From: Macropodus opercularis
Taxonomy: Eukaryota; Chordata; Actinopteri; Anabantiformes; Osphronemidae
Reading direction: 5' to 3'
Length of the DNA: 64,000 nt
Assembly (NCBI GenBank): GCA_030770545.1
Contig: CM061092.1
Span: 20,647,501 to 20,711,500 of the forward strand
Shown here: positions 11,993-22,736 of the stretch, in pieces
Layout: every line of letters begins with the position of its first letter
Numbering within the stretch: position 1 is the stretch's first letter
Translations under genes and position numbers: made by a program
Notes under the pieces: model-generated
The model's input: the letters and a program-made list of their open reading frames with translations, nothing else
Database searches by the model: none
What the model was told of the DNA's origin: nothing

Positions 11993-14900
11993 ATTGGTGG
12001 TTCAGATACCTCTGACTTCTTGACCTGACTTCCTCGGCAGACAGAACAGTTGTCCAGCAATCGCAGGATTGGTGGGTCAACTGACTCGGTTCCGTAGGAG
12101 ACAGGTCAGTCATAAAGCAATCATTGGATCGGTGTTTCAATGGAATTTGACTGTGCTATTTGTGTTCCACAAGTGACACGGCATTTGTCCACCAATCGTA
12201 GGTTTCGTGATTTCATTGACTATGTCTCTGTGAGTTGAGTTCCTCAGGAGACAAAACAGTGTTTCACCAATCGTAGGTTTCGTGATTTCATTGACTATGT
12301 CTCTGTGAGTTGAGTTCCTCAGGAGACAAAACAATGTTTCACCAATCATAGCTTTGGTGTTTCAGATGCCTCTGACCTCTAGACCTGACTTCCTCAGGAG
12401 ACAGAACAGTTGTCTACCAATCGTAGGATTGGTGGTTCAATTGAGTCCGTTCCTTAGGAGACAGGTCAGTTGTCAGCCATTCATTGAAACACTTGTTCAA
12501 ATGATTGTTACTGTGTTGTTTGTGTTCCGGAAGGGACAAAGCATTCGCCCACTTATCGGAGGATAGGTGTTTTTAATAACGCTTTGTTGTTTTTGAGTTT
12601 GTCAAGGTACAGAGCAGTCGTCGGTGGTTCCATTGACGCCTACTACTTGACCTGAGTTACAGAGGGAGCAGAGCAGTTGTTCTCCAGTCATTGAGTTGGT
12701 GGGTGAAATGTCTCTGGCTCTATTCCTTGTATTCCTCAGGTTATAGAGCAGTGGTCCACCAGTCGTAGGATTGGTGGTTCAGATACCTCTGACTTCTTGA
12801 CCTGACTTCCTCGGCAGACAGAACAGTTGTCCAGCAATCGTAGGTTTGGTGGGTCAACTGACTCGGTTCCGTAGGAGACAGGTCAGTCATAAAGCAATCA
12901 TTGGATCGGTGTTTCAATGGAATTTGACTGTGCTATTTGTGTTCCACAAGTTACACGGCATTTGTCCACCAATCGTAGGTTTCGTGATTTCATTGACTAT
13001 GTCTCTGTGAGTTGAGTTCCTCAGGAGACAAAACAGTGTTTCACCAATCGTAGGTTTCGTGATTTCATTGACTATGTCTCTGTGAGTTGAGTTCCTCAGG
13101 ACACAAAACAGTGTTTCACCAATCGTAGGTTTGGTGTTTCAGATGCCTCTGACCTCTAGACCTGACTTCCTCAGGAGACAGAACAGTTGTCTACCAATCG
13201 TAGGATTGGTGGTTCAATTGAGTCCGTTCCTTAGGAGACAGGTCAGTTGTCAGCCATTCATTGAAACACTTGTTCAAATGATTGTTACTGTGTTGTTTGT
13301 GTTCCGGAAGGGACAAAGCATTCGCCCACCTATCGGAGGATAGGTGTTTTTAATAACGCTTTGTTGTTTTTGAGTTTGTCAAGGTACAGAGCAGTCGTCG
13401 GTGGTTCCATTGACGCCTACTACTTGACCTGAGTTACAGAGGGAGCAGAGCAGTTGTTCTCCAGTCATTGAGTTGGTGGGTGAAATGTCTCTGGCTCTAT
13501 TCCTTGTGTTCCTCAGGTTATAGAGCAGTGGTCCACCAGTCGTAGGATTGGTGGTTCAGATACCTCTGACTTCTTGACCTGACTTCCTCGGCAGACAGAA
13601 CAGTTGTCCAGCAATCGTAGGTTTGGTGGGTCAACTGACTCGGTTCCGTAGGAGACAGGTCAGTCATAAAGCAATCATTGGATCTGTGTTTCAATGGAAT
13701 TTGACTGTGCTATTTGTGTTCCACAAGTGACACGGCATTTGTCCACCAATCGTAGGTTTCGTGATTTCATTGACTATGTCTCTGTGAGTTGAGTTCCTCA
13801 GGAGACAAAACATTGTTTCACCAATCGTAGGTTTCGTGATTTCATTGACTATGTCTCTGTGAGTTGAGTTCCTCAGGAGACAAAACAATGTTTCACCAAT
13901 CATAGGTTTCGTGTTTCAGATGCCTCTGACCTCTAGACCTGACTTCCTCAGGAGACAGAACAGTTGTCTACCAATCGTAGGATTGGTGGTTCAATTGAGT
14001 CAGTTCCTTAGGAGACAGGTCAGTTGTCAGCCATTCATTGAAACACTTGTTCAAATGATTGTTACTGTGTTGTATGTGTTCCGGAAGGGACAAAGCATTC
14101 GCCCACCTATCGGAGGATAGGTGTTTTTAATAACGCTTTGTTGTTTTTGAGTTTGTCAAGGTACAGAGCAGTCGTCGGTGGTTCCATTGACGCCTACTAC
14201 TTGACCTGAGTTACAGAGGGAGCAGAGCAGTTGTTCTCCAGTCATTGAGTTGGTGGGTGAAATGTCTCTGGCTCTTTTCCTTGTGTTCCTCAGGTTATAG
14301 AGCAGTGGTCCACCAGTCGTAGGATTGGTGGTTCAGATACCTCTGACTTCCTTGGCAGACAGAACAGTTGTCCAGCAATCGTAGGTTTGGTGGGTCAACT
14401 GACTCTGTTCCGTAGGAGACAGGTCAGTCATAAAGCAATCATTGGATCGGTGTTTCAATGGAATTTGACTGTGCTATTTGTGTTCCACAAGTGACACGGC
14501 ATTTGTCCACCAATCGTAGGTTTCGTGATTTCATTGACTATGTCTCTGTGAGTTGAGTTCCTCAGGAGACAAAACAGTGTTTCACCAATCATAGGTTTGG
14601 TGTTTCAGATACCTCTGACCTCTAGACCTGACTTCCTCAGGAGACAGAACAGTTGTCTACCAATCGTAGGATTGGTGGTTCAATTGAGTCAGTTCCTTAG
14701 GAGACAGGTCAGTTGTCAGCCATTCATTGAAACACTTGTTCAAATGATTGTTACTGTGTTGTTTGTGTTCCGGAAGGGACAAAGCATTCGCCCACCTATC
14801 GGAGGATAGGTGTTTTTTAATAACGCTTTGTTGTTTTTGAGTTTGTCAAGGTACAGAGCAGTCGTTGGTGGTTCCATTGACGCCTACTACTTGACCTGAG

Positions 14901-15853
14901 TTACAGAGGGAGCAGAGCAGTTGTTCTCCAGTCATTGAGTTGGTGGGTGAAATGTCTCTGGCTCTTTTCCTTGTGTTCCTCAGGTTATAGAGCAGTGGTC
15001 CACCAGTCGTAGGATTGGTGGTTCAGATACCTCTGACTTCCTCGGCAGACAGAACAGTTGTCCAGCAATCGTAGGTTTGGTGGGTCAACTGACTCGGTTC
15101 CGTAGGAGACAGGTCAGTCATAAAGCAATCATTGGATTGGTGTTTCAATGGAATTTGACTGTGCTATTTGTGTTCCACAAGTGACACGGCATTTGTCCAC
15201 CAATCGTAGGTTTCGTGATTTCATTGACTATGTCTCTGTGAGTTGAGTTCCTCAGGAGACAAAACAGTGTTTCACCAATCGTAGGTTTCGTGATTTCATT
15301 GACTATGTCTCTGTGAGTTGAGTTCCTCAGGAGACAAAACAGTGTTTCACCAATCGTAGGTTTCGTGATTTCATTGACTATGTCTCTGTGAGTTGAGTTC
15401 CTCAGGAGACAAAACAATGTTTCACCAATCATAGGTTTGGTGTTTCAGATGCCTCTGACCTCTAGACCTGACTTCCTCAGGAGACAGAACAGTTGTCTAC
15501 CAATCGTAGGATTGGTGGTTCAATTGAGTCCGTTCCTTAGGAGACAGGTCAGTTGTCAGCCATTCATTGAAACACTTGTTCAAATGATTGTTACTGTGTT
15601 GTTTGTGTTCCGGAAGGGACAAAGCATTCGCCCACCTATAGGTGTTTTTAATAACGCTTTGTTGTTTTTGAGTTTGTCAAGGTACAGAGCAGTCGTCGGT
15701 GGTTCCATTGACGCCTACTACTTGACCTGAGTTACATAGGGAGCAGAGCAGTTGTTCTCTAGTCATTGAGTTGGTGGGTGAAATGTCTCTGGCTCTTTTC
15801 CTTGTGTTCCTCAGGTTATAGAGCAGTGGTCCACCAGTCGTAGGATTGGTGGT
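11993..15853. repeat. Satellite array, block 3
   Basis: Same higher-order satellite; equivalent points recur after 777, 777, 689 and 840 bp (12354, 13131, 13908, 14597, 15437). The unit at 15633 has lost the hairpin loop, leaving CACCTATAGGTG. The block ends at the TGGT target site (15850-15853) of the ERV-A provirus. No gene is seen. Confidence 0.9.
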
Positions 15854-16403
15854 TGTTGAGCTGCTCTCCCAATCCCAGCTCTGCGCGTTCGTTGAATGAT
15901 GAGGAGAAACGTCTGATAAAAATCAGTCTTACTTTTATTTCAAACTTGAAGAATAATAATGTACAGGCCTGGGTCAGTCTGTCCCTATACTATACAGCAT
16001 ATAGTCAGGGCACGAAGTCTGACTGACACTGTCTGTCCCTCGACCCACACTTTTATGCTGGACAGAGCGTCTTTCTGTGGTGTAACAGGATCCTGATTCC
16101 GTGGTCTGGTGTTCGTCTCCATGGCTGGTTTATTGGTGTCTTATCTTCTCCGTTGCTTTGTGGTCCCATCACCTATGGATCCAAGCACATTCCTTCTGCA
16201 GACATTCACATGTTTCACTCCCTACTTATCTTATTTTCTGCCGTGTCTGGGTGCATCTGGTTCCTCTACTATTCTCTAAATCTGATGTGTGTGTTTCAAA
16301 CTATACTTTAATGCAATCGGCTTGTTCTGTTTTCTGCATGCATCCTACTATCTAAGCTTTCAACTACTATTTTAACTACTACTTAACTATTTAGATTCCT
16401 ACA
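15854..16403 (-). repeat. ERV-A 3' LTR
   Basis: 550 bp, TG...CA termini on the minus strand. A TATA-like CATAAAA lies at 16051-16057 and an AATAAA poly(A) signal at 15934-15939, both on the minus strand. It matches 25765-26314 throughout by eye. Confidence 0.93.
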
Positions 16404-16415
16404 ATTCCCCCTTTT
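16404..16415 (-). other. ERV-A polypurine tract
   Basis: The minus strand reads AAAAGGGGGAAT directly before the 3' LTR, the expected plus-strand priming site. Confidence 0.85.
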
Positions 16416-16437
16416 GGTCTCTCATCCGAGAGACCAC

Positions 16438-18516
16438 TTACAACACCGCCATGACTGCTATATCCTCCTGTTCGTCCTCCTCATCGTTTGGTGCGCCTCC
16501 TCTAAGCAGTGGCATCTGTGTAGCAGGAGCATCCCTGCCTTCTATTGCAGTCACTATTAAATGCTGACACAAAGCTCGGATGCAGGGAATACAGCAGCAT
16601 CCACACAAGATTAGAGCCGTCACCATTCCCACTAAGGAGAGAAATATAGACAAAATCATGGTTTTCCATTTTCCAAACATTCTGTTCATCCAATGATCAA
16701 GAGGATTATTAATCCCTGAATTTTCATGCATTTCCTTAGATAGTGTCCGTAGTCCCTCTAATGCCTTGGTGACGGAGCCATCAGGAGCCGTATTGTTAGG
16801 AATGAACGTACAGCATTGCTCACCAAACATAGAGCACACTCCCCCCTTTTCCGCCAGCAACATATCCAAGGCCATACGGTTCTGCACCGACATCAGGGAT
16901 GTGGGAGCTACTTGGTCTGCCAGACCTTCTACTGCATCTCTGGTCAAGTTCGCTAGACGCAGAACATTGTAATGTACATAATTAATTCTATCAATATTTT
17001 TGTTAGGAGTTACTGGGAAGAGAGCGGCTACAACCGGTATGTTTTCAAATCCACCAGCTATCTGATCTGCCAGTTTAAATTCATCCGGCACTCCACGTGG
17101 CACACCTATTGCGTCTATATACGTCGGGCTCCCTGTAGATAAATCAAATCCCTGTGCTTTACGTTTCTGCAAAACATGCCTTCTACGTTTTCGGGTGGTA
17201 TCATGCCGATCATGTCGGTCGGTTATTGCCTTGAGATGAGTCTTTCCATCTTTATGACCTATCAACATTAAAGGTATTGCCAGTCGCACCATAGCACATC
17301 TTCCCTTCCAGGCTGTGGGTAAATTCACCCTCAACCGTGTTTCATCACACATCCAAAACAAATCCGCCCTTGCCCAGGTCCCTACTGTGTTTGTAGCATT
17401 TTTAGCACACCAGGTCCCTCTCAGGCTACCTACTGCCACACCTGTGGGGTCATTACTGGAGAAACAGGTGTAATTATTGAACCGTGGGGCAAAGACAGGT
17501 GGTTTAGTGTCATTGCGAATAGGAGGAAATATTGCTGCCAATGTTGTACAATTAAGAGGAGTGGCCTGTGAGGTTAATTTTACCATACAGTCGTATCCCC
17601 AAGAGTCACTGTCGGGATACAAAGGGGCGGGTTCAGTGTATAACAGAGGACGGGCTGATGAACATGCCACGCAGTTTGTCATACCCTGCTCTCTGGCTGT
17701 GCCTACTAACCAATCTAGCCATAGATTCTTATCTCCATAACCAGTGGCTAGTTGAATTATATCTGTGGTGGATAATTTTGTATAGTCCAATGTTAAAACA
17801 TGTTTCTTAACCTCGTCCTGTGCTTTTCCTGGAGCAGAAGTAACAGCCTTCTGGTCTTTCTTTGTGCGACTCTGTGGTTCCCGGAAATTAATTTTTATCA
17901 TACCCAATGTATCTTTTCCTGGTTGATCCACCCCTAATATCCAATAAAATGTCATTTCATTTCGATCTGCATTAGTACTGATACTACTTCCTGGTGTTCG
18001 AGTGGGCCCCACCCACTTTCCTGGTATGGTCAGAGTGAGTGGAAGGTTGTTATATGCGATACGTGCCTTGTCACCGAATGTCACATTGCTCCACCATCCT
18101 TCTCCTCCGGTTGTAGGCTTTTGTCCTGTATTTTTGATCACCTCCCCCCATGAGGGGCAAGGTGAAACGCTATATGCATCCTGTGCTCTACAGTAACGAT
18201 CTGTATTAGCTTCTGTACACAGATACACACTGTATCCTTTCCAATTTTTCCAACTCTGTCGGTCTGGGCCACAATTAATAACGGAACATAAATCAAACTG
18301 GAATCTAGTAAGAGTACCACGCGTGTAGTTCAACTCAATTCCCCCATACCTGACGAGACATTGGTCCCTATGACTCGCCGCTCTGCCCTTCCTCTCCAGT
18401 TTGAGATGGTGACGCCTCCACTCTTTCCATCTCAAGGTTCCTAAAACAGTTACTATAGCCAGCACAGCAATCACACATACAATTAACTTCTTATATGGCC
18501 ATGTCCATGCCATCAT
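16438..18516 (-). CDS. env: ERV-A envelope glycoprotein
   Basis: Intact 692-codon frame for the surface (SU) and transmembrane (TM) envelope precursor. A hydrophobic N-terminal segment at residues 11-27 is a signal or signal-anchor. SU has a CXXC (CVAC, 282-285) and several N-X-S/T sites. A basic RKRRR at 442-446 is the likely furin-type cleavage site. TM has the CX6CC motif at 561-569, preceded by a conserved hydrophilic segment, then a membrane anchor at about 619-642 and an acidic cytoplasmic tail. CXXC with CX6CC is the covalently linked gamma-type SU-TM arrangement. The start codon follows a 24-base A run (T on the plus strand) and lies 89 bases after the pol stop. In retroviruses env is made from a spliced RNA; I could not fix the splice sites. 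Confidence 0.9.
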   Translation of the reverse strand: MMAWTWPYKKLIVCVIAVLAIVTVLGTLRWKEWRRHHLKLERKGRAASHRDQCLVRYGGIELNYTRGTLTRFQFDLCSVINCGPDRQSWKNWKGYSVYLCTEANTDRYCRAQDAYSVSPCPSWGEVIKNTGQKPTTGGEGWWSNVTFGDKARIAYNNLPLTLTIPGKWVGPTRTPGSSISTNADRNEMTFYWILGVDQPGKDTLGMIKINFREPQSRTKKDQKAVTSAPGKAQDEVKKHVLTLDYTKLSTTDIIQLATGYGDKNLWLDWLVGTAREQGMTNCVACSSARPLLYTEPAPLYPDSDSWGYDCMVKLTSQATPLNCTTLAAIFPPIRNDTKPPVFAPRFNNYTCFSSNDPTGVAVGSLRGTWCAKNATNTVGTWARADLFWMCDETRLRVNLPTAWKGRCAMVRLAIPLMLIGHKDGKTHLKAITDRHDRHDTTRKRRRHVLQKRKAQGFDLSTGSPTYIDAIGVPRGVPDEFKLADQIAGGFENIPVVAALFPVTPNKNIDRINYVHYNVLRLANLTRDAVEGLADQVAPTSLMSVQNRMALDMLLAEKGGVCSMFGEQCCTFIPNNTAPDGSVTKALEGLRTLSKEMHENSGINNPLDHWMNRMFGKWKTMILSIFLSLVGMVTALILCGCCCIPCIRALCQHLIVTAIEGRDAPATQMPLLRGGAPNDEEDEQEDIAVMAVL

Positions 18517-18605
18517 GTTTTTTTTTTTTTTTTTTTTTTTTTCTCTCTCTCTTTTGTATCTATATCTTTCACTAATACCCTTTAGTGAAAAAGCTTTCGA
18601 CTTTC

Positions 18606-21600
18606 TTAGGGGGTTACAGAGGAACTTTCAAGAGCCCGGAGATCTCTCTCTGTACTTCTTACGTCTCTGGCTGGCTCATCTGTTGGAGCACACATGCTCC
18701 AGTGATACCATATGTCACCTTTCCCCTTCAGTCTCACTGCATGGGATGTTCGCTCCGTCACTTGGAACGGTCCTGTCCACCGTGGCTCAGACCACTTCCT
18801 CCTTATCACTTTCAAAAGGACCCACTCAGCCGTATGTGGTTTCTTGGACTCTGGAGATCCTTTGGCTCCCGTAACCTGCGTGGAAAATTCTGCAACGAGA
18901 GCCGTTAGTTGGTCATGACACGCTTTGTACCCTCTACGGGGCATTTCAGTTAACTGCAGTCCCTCTCCCGGTCCCGGGAAGGGTCTTCCTGTTAACAGTT
19001 CATGAGGTGTGAACTGTGTTATCCTATTAACTGACGTCCTGACACTCATCAGAGCGATTGGTAATGCCTGAACCCAGTTCAATTTGGTCTGTGCACAGAT
19101 TTTTGCCAATTTTGTCTTAAGCGTTTGGTTCATTCTCTCCACTTTTCCCTGTGACTGGGGATGATACACTGTTCCAAACGAATGTTTCAATCCCAACATC
19201 TGTTCGACCTTCTGTAAATCCTGATTCTTAAAATGTGTACCGTTGTCCGATCGGACTTTTCTAGGAAACCCATGGTTTGGTATGTAATGGTTTATTAAAC
19301 ACTTGATAACAGTTGTGCTGTCTTCATGTTTTGCTGGCCACGCCTCTGGCCATCCTGAATAGGCATCCACACACACCAGTAGATACCTCTTTCCTTCCAC
19401 TGTCTCACCCATATCTGTGTAATCTATGATGATTTCCTCTCCTGGCCCTGCCACTGGAGCAAATCGTCCTTCAGTTGTCTGGACTCCTGCTTTCACATTG
19501 TATCCTGTGCATATTTGACATGTTTTCACATGATGTTTGACCATGTCTGGGAGAAAAGGATGCCACCAGTCTTTTAAATTCTTCTCCATCTGTCTGACTC
19601 CTACATGCGCAAGCCCATGTACCTCCTGAAACACAGTTCCTCTCAAACCTGCTGGCAACACTACTCTTCCCTGTGGACCTCTCCACAATCCTTCCGTTTG
19701 AATGGCTCCTCTCTGTATCCAAACAGTTTTCTCCTGTGGAGAACACTTTTCTTGTTCTTCTCTGATTAGTTCCACCGTCATTGGTGGGAGGATGTCCTCC
19801 ACCCCCTTTTGTGCTGACATTAAAATCATCTGAGTCTGGTATCCTGCTGCCTGTTTTGCTGCTTCATCTGCTTTTTGATTTCCTACCGCGGTTTTAGTTT
19901 GAGCCTTGTCGTGTCCCTTACATTTCACTAGAGCTACTGCCTGTGGTTTCTGTATTAACTCGACTAATTCTCTCATCTCACTTTCGTGTTTGATCGTCTG
20001 TCCGGTTGTTGTCTTGAATCCTGCTCTCTGCCACTGTCTGAGTTCTGTCTGAACTGCTCCCACCACATATGCAGAGTCGGTGTAAATTGTTACTCTCTTT
20101 CCCTCTGCCCATGCTAGAGCTTCCATGACTGCTCTGAGTTCAGCTAACTGTGCTGATGGTCGATCTAATATCTGTCCAGTAATGATGGTTTCATGTTGTT
20201 CTCCTACTTCTCTAACAACTGCATATGCTGCTTTTAATCCTTCCTGCGGATGCCTGTAGCAACAGCCATCTGTGTACAACACTTCTGTCTGTCCTTCCAG
20301 TGGTTCTGTTGCTAAGTCTGCCCTTATCTTTGTGTCTTCCATTGCCTTTTCCTCACACACATGTGGTCCTCCCCCACTTCTCTGCTCTGCCATGTTAATG
20401 CCTTCATGTGTGAATGTGATGTGTTCTCCACTCAAGACTTTAGCAAGTCTGTTCTGTCGTACTGCTGTCATCGTGAACGCTGCTGAATTAACAAATGCCA
20501 CCACGCTATGTGTTGTCAGTACTATCAATGCATGTCCCATTACCACATGTGCTGTTTTTAAAATGAGTTTTGCTACACCAGCTGCATGTCGTGTGCACAC
20601 TGGTTGTCTTTTTTCCATGTTATCCAATAGCACACTGCTATACATCAATACTTTCCTATTCCCCCTTTGTTTCTGAAAGAGCACGCCGTGTGCGGCCTGT
20701 GCGTCTTCAGAAACATCCAGAAAGAATGGTTTGGTGTAGTCCGGAGTAGCTAACTCCGCCGCACCTGCCAAAGCCTGTTTTAAAGAGATAAACGCCTTTT
20801 CCGCCTCCGTTGTCCATGACAAACAAGCTGTCAAGTTCCGAGGGCCCGCCTGTTGGACCAGTGACCGTAACAGAGCAGTATAGTCACAATAGGAGGGAAC
20901 AAACTGTCGACTGTAGCCTGCTAGTCCGAGGAATGACAACATATCTTTCACTGTCAGTGGTTGAGGATGCGCCAAGATGGAGGACCGATGGGCTGGAGAC
21001 ATGCTGGCTCCAGATGCTGATACCACTCTACCGAGGAATGTAACTTCCCTACGTACTGCCTGTAGTTTGGAGCGACTAACCTTAAAGCCCACAGAATGCA
21101 GATGTAGCAACACCCTTCTCGTGCCTTCCAAACAGGACTGTGGGGAGTCCGCTGCCAATAGCAAGTCGTCCACATATTGTATCAAAACCACGCCTTCAGG
21201 TAGAGAGCAGGACTGTAACAATTTACGCAGAGCATGATTAAACAAACCTGGAGACAATACAAATCCCTGTGGGACCCGCGTATAGCGCAGCTGTGTCCCC
21301 TGAAAAGTAAATGAAAAAACATCTCTCAGCTCTTCAGCCAATGGTAGGCAGAAGAATGCGTTTGCCAGATCAATACATGTAAACCACGTGTGTTGCGGAG
21401 TCAGTGACGACAAAGCAGTGTAGGGGTTAGGAACTGGTAATGTGGGTGTGGTTACAATAGAATTGATGCGCCTTAAGTCGTGTGCCATCCGATACTTGCC
21501 CGTGCCTGGTTTTTCTACAGGTAGTATAGGAGTATTCCACGCTGAAGTCGAGGGTTCTAATACACCACTCTGTAATAACCCATAAATAGTGTCTGCTATC

Positions 21601-22736
21601 CCTGCCTCTGCTTCGGCTTTCTGTCGATACTGTGGTTGCCATAATGGCGGAGTGGGCTGCAGGGTGAATGTGACCGGAGTTAGGGAACTGCAAAAACCAA
21701 CATCTGTGGGGCCCTGTGACCACAACGTGCTAGGCAGAGCGTCTAACATATCTGCAGCCAACTCGTGATCAGATTTTTCACGGCCATGGTGCCGAGTTAG
21801 TAACTGATGTTCAAGTACAACCACATCAGATGTAGTTTGTGTGATTTTATAAGATGAGTGTTCAGGTGAGTATTGGACATTAGGAAGTTGCGTTGTTACC
21901 CAATCAGTACTTTCAGCCAATCGTTTTGCCATCGGGCCTAGATCTTTAGCTTGGTGTCCAGGATTTATTGCCAACGAGACATGAGGCACCGCCTCCGCAC
22001 CCATCTCATACCAGGCAGCCTGATCTGCTGTCAACTGGACACTGCCCACTACTCCTTCTGGACCAATCAAAATAGCATTAGTGGAAATTTTCCATGTATG
22101 TCCTTGCAGTTTGTCCTGAAACATATCTTGATACCAATCTGTCTGTTCCCTGTCATAAAATAATGTAACATGGTAAGGGTCGGTCGGGGAGACATATGGG
22201 CTCAGTTGGGAGATCCAGGGTTTCCAGGCCATGTATAAGGAAAGAAGACCGCCCCCTGCCGGGCCCTCCGGTTCCAATCGGCCCCAGTATACGTCAGCGC
22301 CCACATTCGTCGAGGCTTCCTGCATCAGCCACTGACCAGCCACTGACAAACTTTTCTTGGAGCAATTAGTGGATTCACCGTTGGGAAACGATACAATCAC
22401 ACCGTCAGGTGAACAAAGAATTGAAACGCCCAGTCGAACCAACAAGTCTCTCCCCATCAAATTGACTGGGGTGCCATTTGAAACAACAAAACGATGCCGT
22501 ATGGATTGGCCGGCCACTCGGACCGGCAGAGGTTGGGTTAATGGCAGTTTGACAGGTTCCCCAGAGAAACCAACTAGTTCAACAGTCTTAGATGATAGGT
22601 CCTTCTTTTCCACTCTCACATTCAGAGTGGAGAAAGTCGCGCCTGTGTCCACCAGAAAGGGCAGTCTTGTCTGTTTTATTGTCAAGGATAACAACGGGTC
22701 TGCCCTCCCGTCGTCTAGGCTTCTCTGTGGGCTTCT
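18606..22736 (-). CDS. pol: ERV-A Pol: protease, 2H-like domain, RT, RNase H, integrase
   Basis: Open to the stop at 18606 and unbroken. Residues are numbered from the TTG at 22694, giving 1362 codons; the frame is open back to 22736. Protease: DTGAT at 16-20 and a GRD motif at 81-83. Residues about 145-265 hold the paired HVTL and HVSL motifs described separately. RT: LPQG-type VPQG at 474-477 and YVDD at 507-510. RNase H: YTDG at 807-810, E852, YTDS at 871-874 and D943. Integrase: zinc-binding H1026, H1030, C1059, C1062; catalytic D1091, D1150, E1186 (DX35E); then a GPF-type C-terminal domain. All catalytic residues I looked for are present. The frame is -1 relative to the nucleocapsid frame, with a 22-nt overlap (22715-22736); I see no classical slippery heptamer there. 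Confidence 0.92.
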   Translation of the reverse strand, partial: RSPQRSLDDGRADPLLSLTIKQTRLPFLVDTGATFSTLNVRVEKKDLSSKTVELVGFSGEPVKLPLTQPLPVRVAGQSIRHRFVVSNGTPVNLMGRDLLVRLGVSILCSPDGVIVSFPNGESTNCSKKSLSVAGQWLMQEASTNVGADVYWGRLEPEGPAGGGLLSLYMAWKPWISQLSPYVSPTDPYHVTLFYDREQTDWYQDMFQDKLQGHTWKISTNAILIGPEGVVGSVQLTADQAAWYEMGAEAVPHVSLAINPGHQAKDLGPMAKRLAESTDWVTTQLPNVQYSPEHSSYKITQTTSDVVVLEHQLLTRHHGREKSDHELAADMLDALPSTLWSQGPTDVGFCSSLTPVTFTLQPTPPLWQPQYRQKAEAEAGIADTIYGLLQSGVLEPSTSAWNTPILPVEKPGTGKYRMAHDLRRINSIVTTPTLPVPNPYTALSSLTPQHTWFTCIDLANAFFCLPLAEELRDVFSFTFQGTQLRYTRVPQGFVLSPGLFNHALRKLLQSCSLPEGVVLIQYVDDLLLAADSPQSCLEGTRRVLLHLHSVGFKVSRSKLQAVRREVTFLGRVVSASGASMSPAHRSSILAHPQPLTVKDMLSFLGLAGYSRQFVPSYCDYTALLRSLVQQAGPRNLTACLSWTTEAEKAFISLKQALAGAAELATPDYTKPFFLDVSEDAQAAHGVLFQKQRGNRKVLMYSSVLLDNMEKRQPVCTRHAAGVAKLILKTAHVVMGHALIVLTTHSVVAFVNSAAFTMTAVRQNRLAKVLSGEHITFTHEGINMAEQRSGGGPHVCEEKAMEDTKIRADLATEPLEGQTEVLYTDGCCYRHPQEGLKAAYAVVREVGEQHETIITGQILDRPSAQLAELRAVMEALAWAEGKRVTIYTDSAYVVGAVQTELRQWQRAGFKTTTGQTIKHESEMRELVELIQKPQAVALVKCKGHDKAQTKTAVGNQKADEAAKQAAGYQTQMILMSAQKGVEDILPPMTVELIREEQEKCSPQEKTVWIQRGAIQTEGLWRGPQGRVVLPAGLRGTVFQEVHGLAHVGVRQMEKNLKDWWHPFLPDMVKHHVKTCQICTGYNVKAGVQTTEGRFAPVAGPGEEIIIDYTDMGETVEGKRYLLVCVDAYSGWPEAWPAKHEDSTTVIKCLINHYIPNHGFPRKVRSDNGTHFKNQDLQKVEQMLGLKHSFGTVYHPQSQGKVERMNQTLKTKLAKICAQTKLNWVQALPIALMSVRTSVNRITQFTPHELLTGRPFPGPGEGLQLTEMPRRGYKACHDQLTALVAEFSTQVTGAKGSPESKKPHTAEWVLLKVIRRKWSEPRWTGPFQVTERTSHAVRLKGKGDIWYHWSMCAPTDEPARDVRSTERDLRALESSSVTP
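21900..22262 (-). other. 2H phosphoesterase-like domain inside ERV-A Pol
   Basis: Pol residues about 145-265 lie between the end of protease (about 110) and the start of RT (about 325). They carry HVTL at 175-178 (codon for H175 at 22170-22172) and HVSL at 238-241 (codon for H238 at 21981-21983). Two H-hydrophobic-[T/S]-hydrophobic motifs are the hallmark of 2H phosphoesterases (LigT, AKAP7 and coronavirus NS2 families). Between them are a beta-like hydrophobic stretch (ILIGPEGVVGSVQL) and a helix-like stretch. The spacing of 63 residues is shorter than the roughly 80 usual in that superfamily. The assignment rests on motifs only; activity is unproven. Confidence 0.55.

Noticed and set aside
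18515..18908. Plus-strand open frames across the start of ERV-A env and the end of pol.
   Set aside because: They are antisense to well-supported env and pol frames and have no independent signals.
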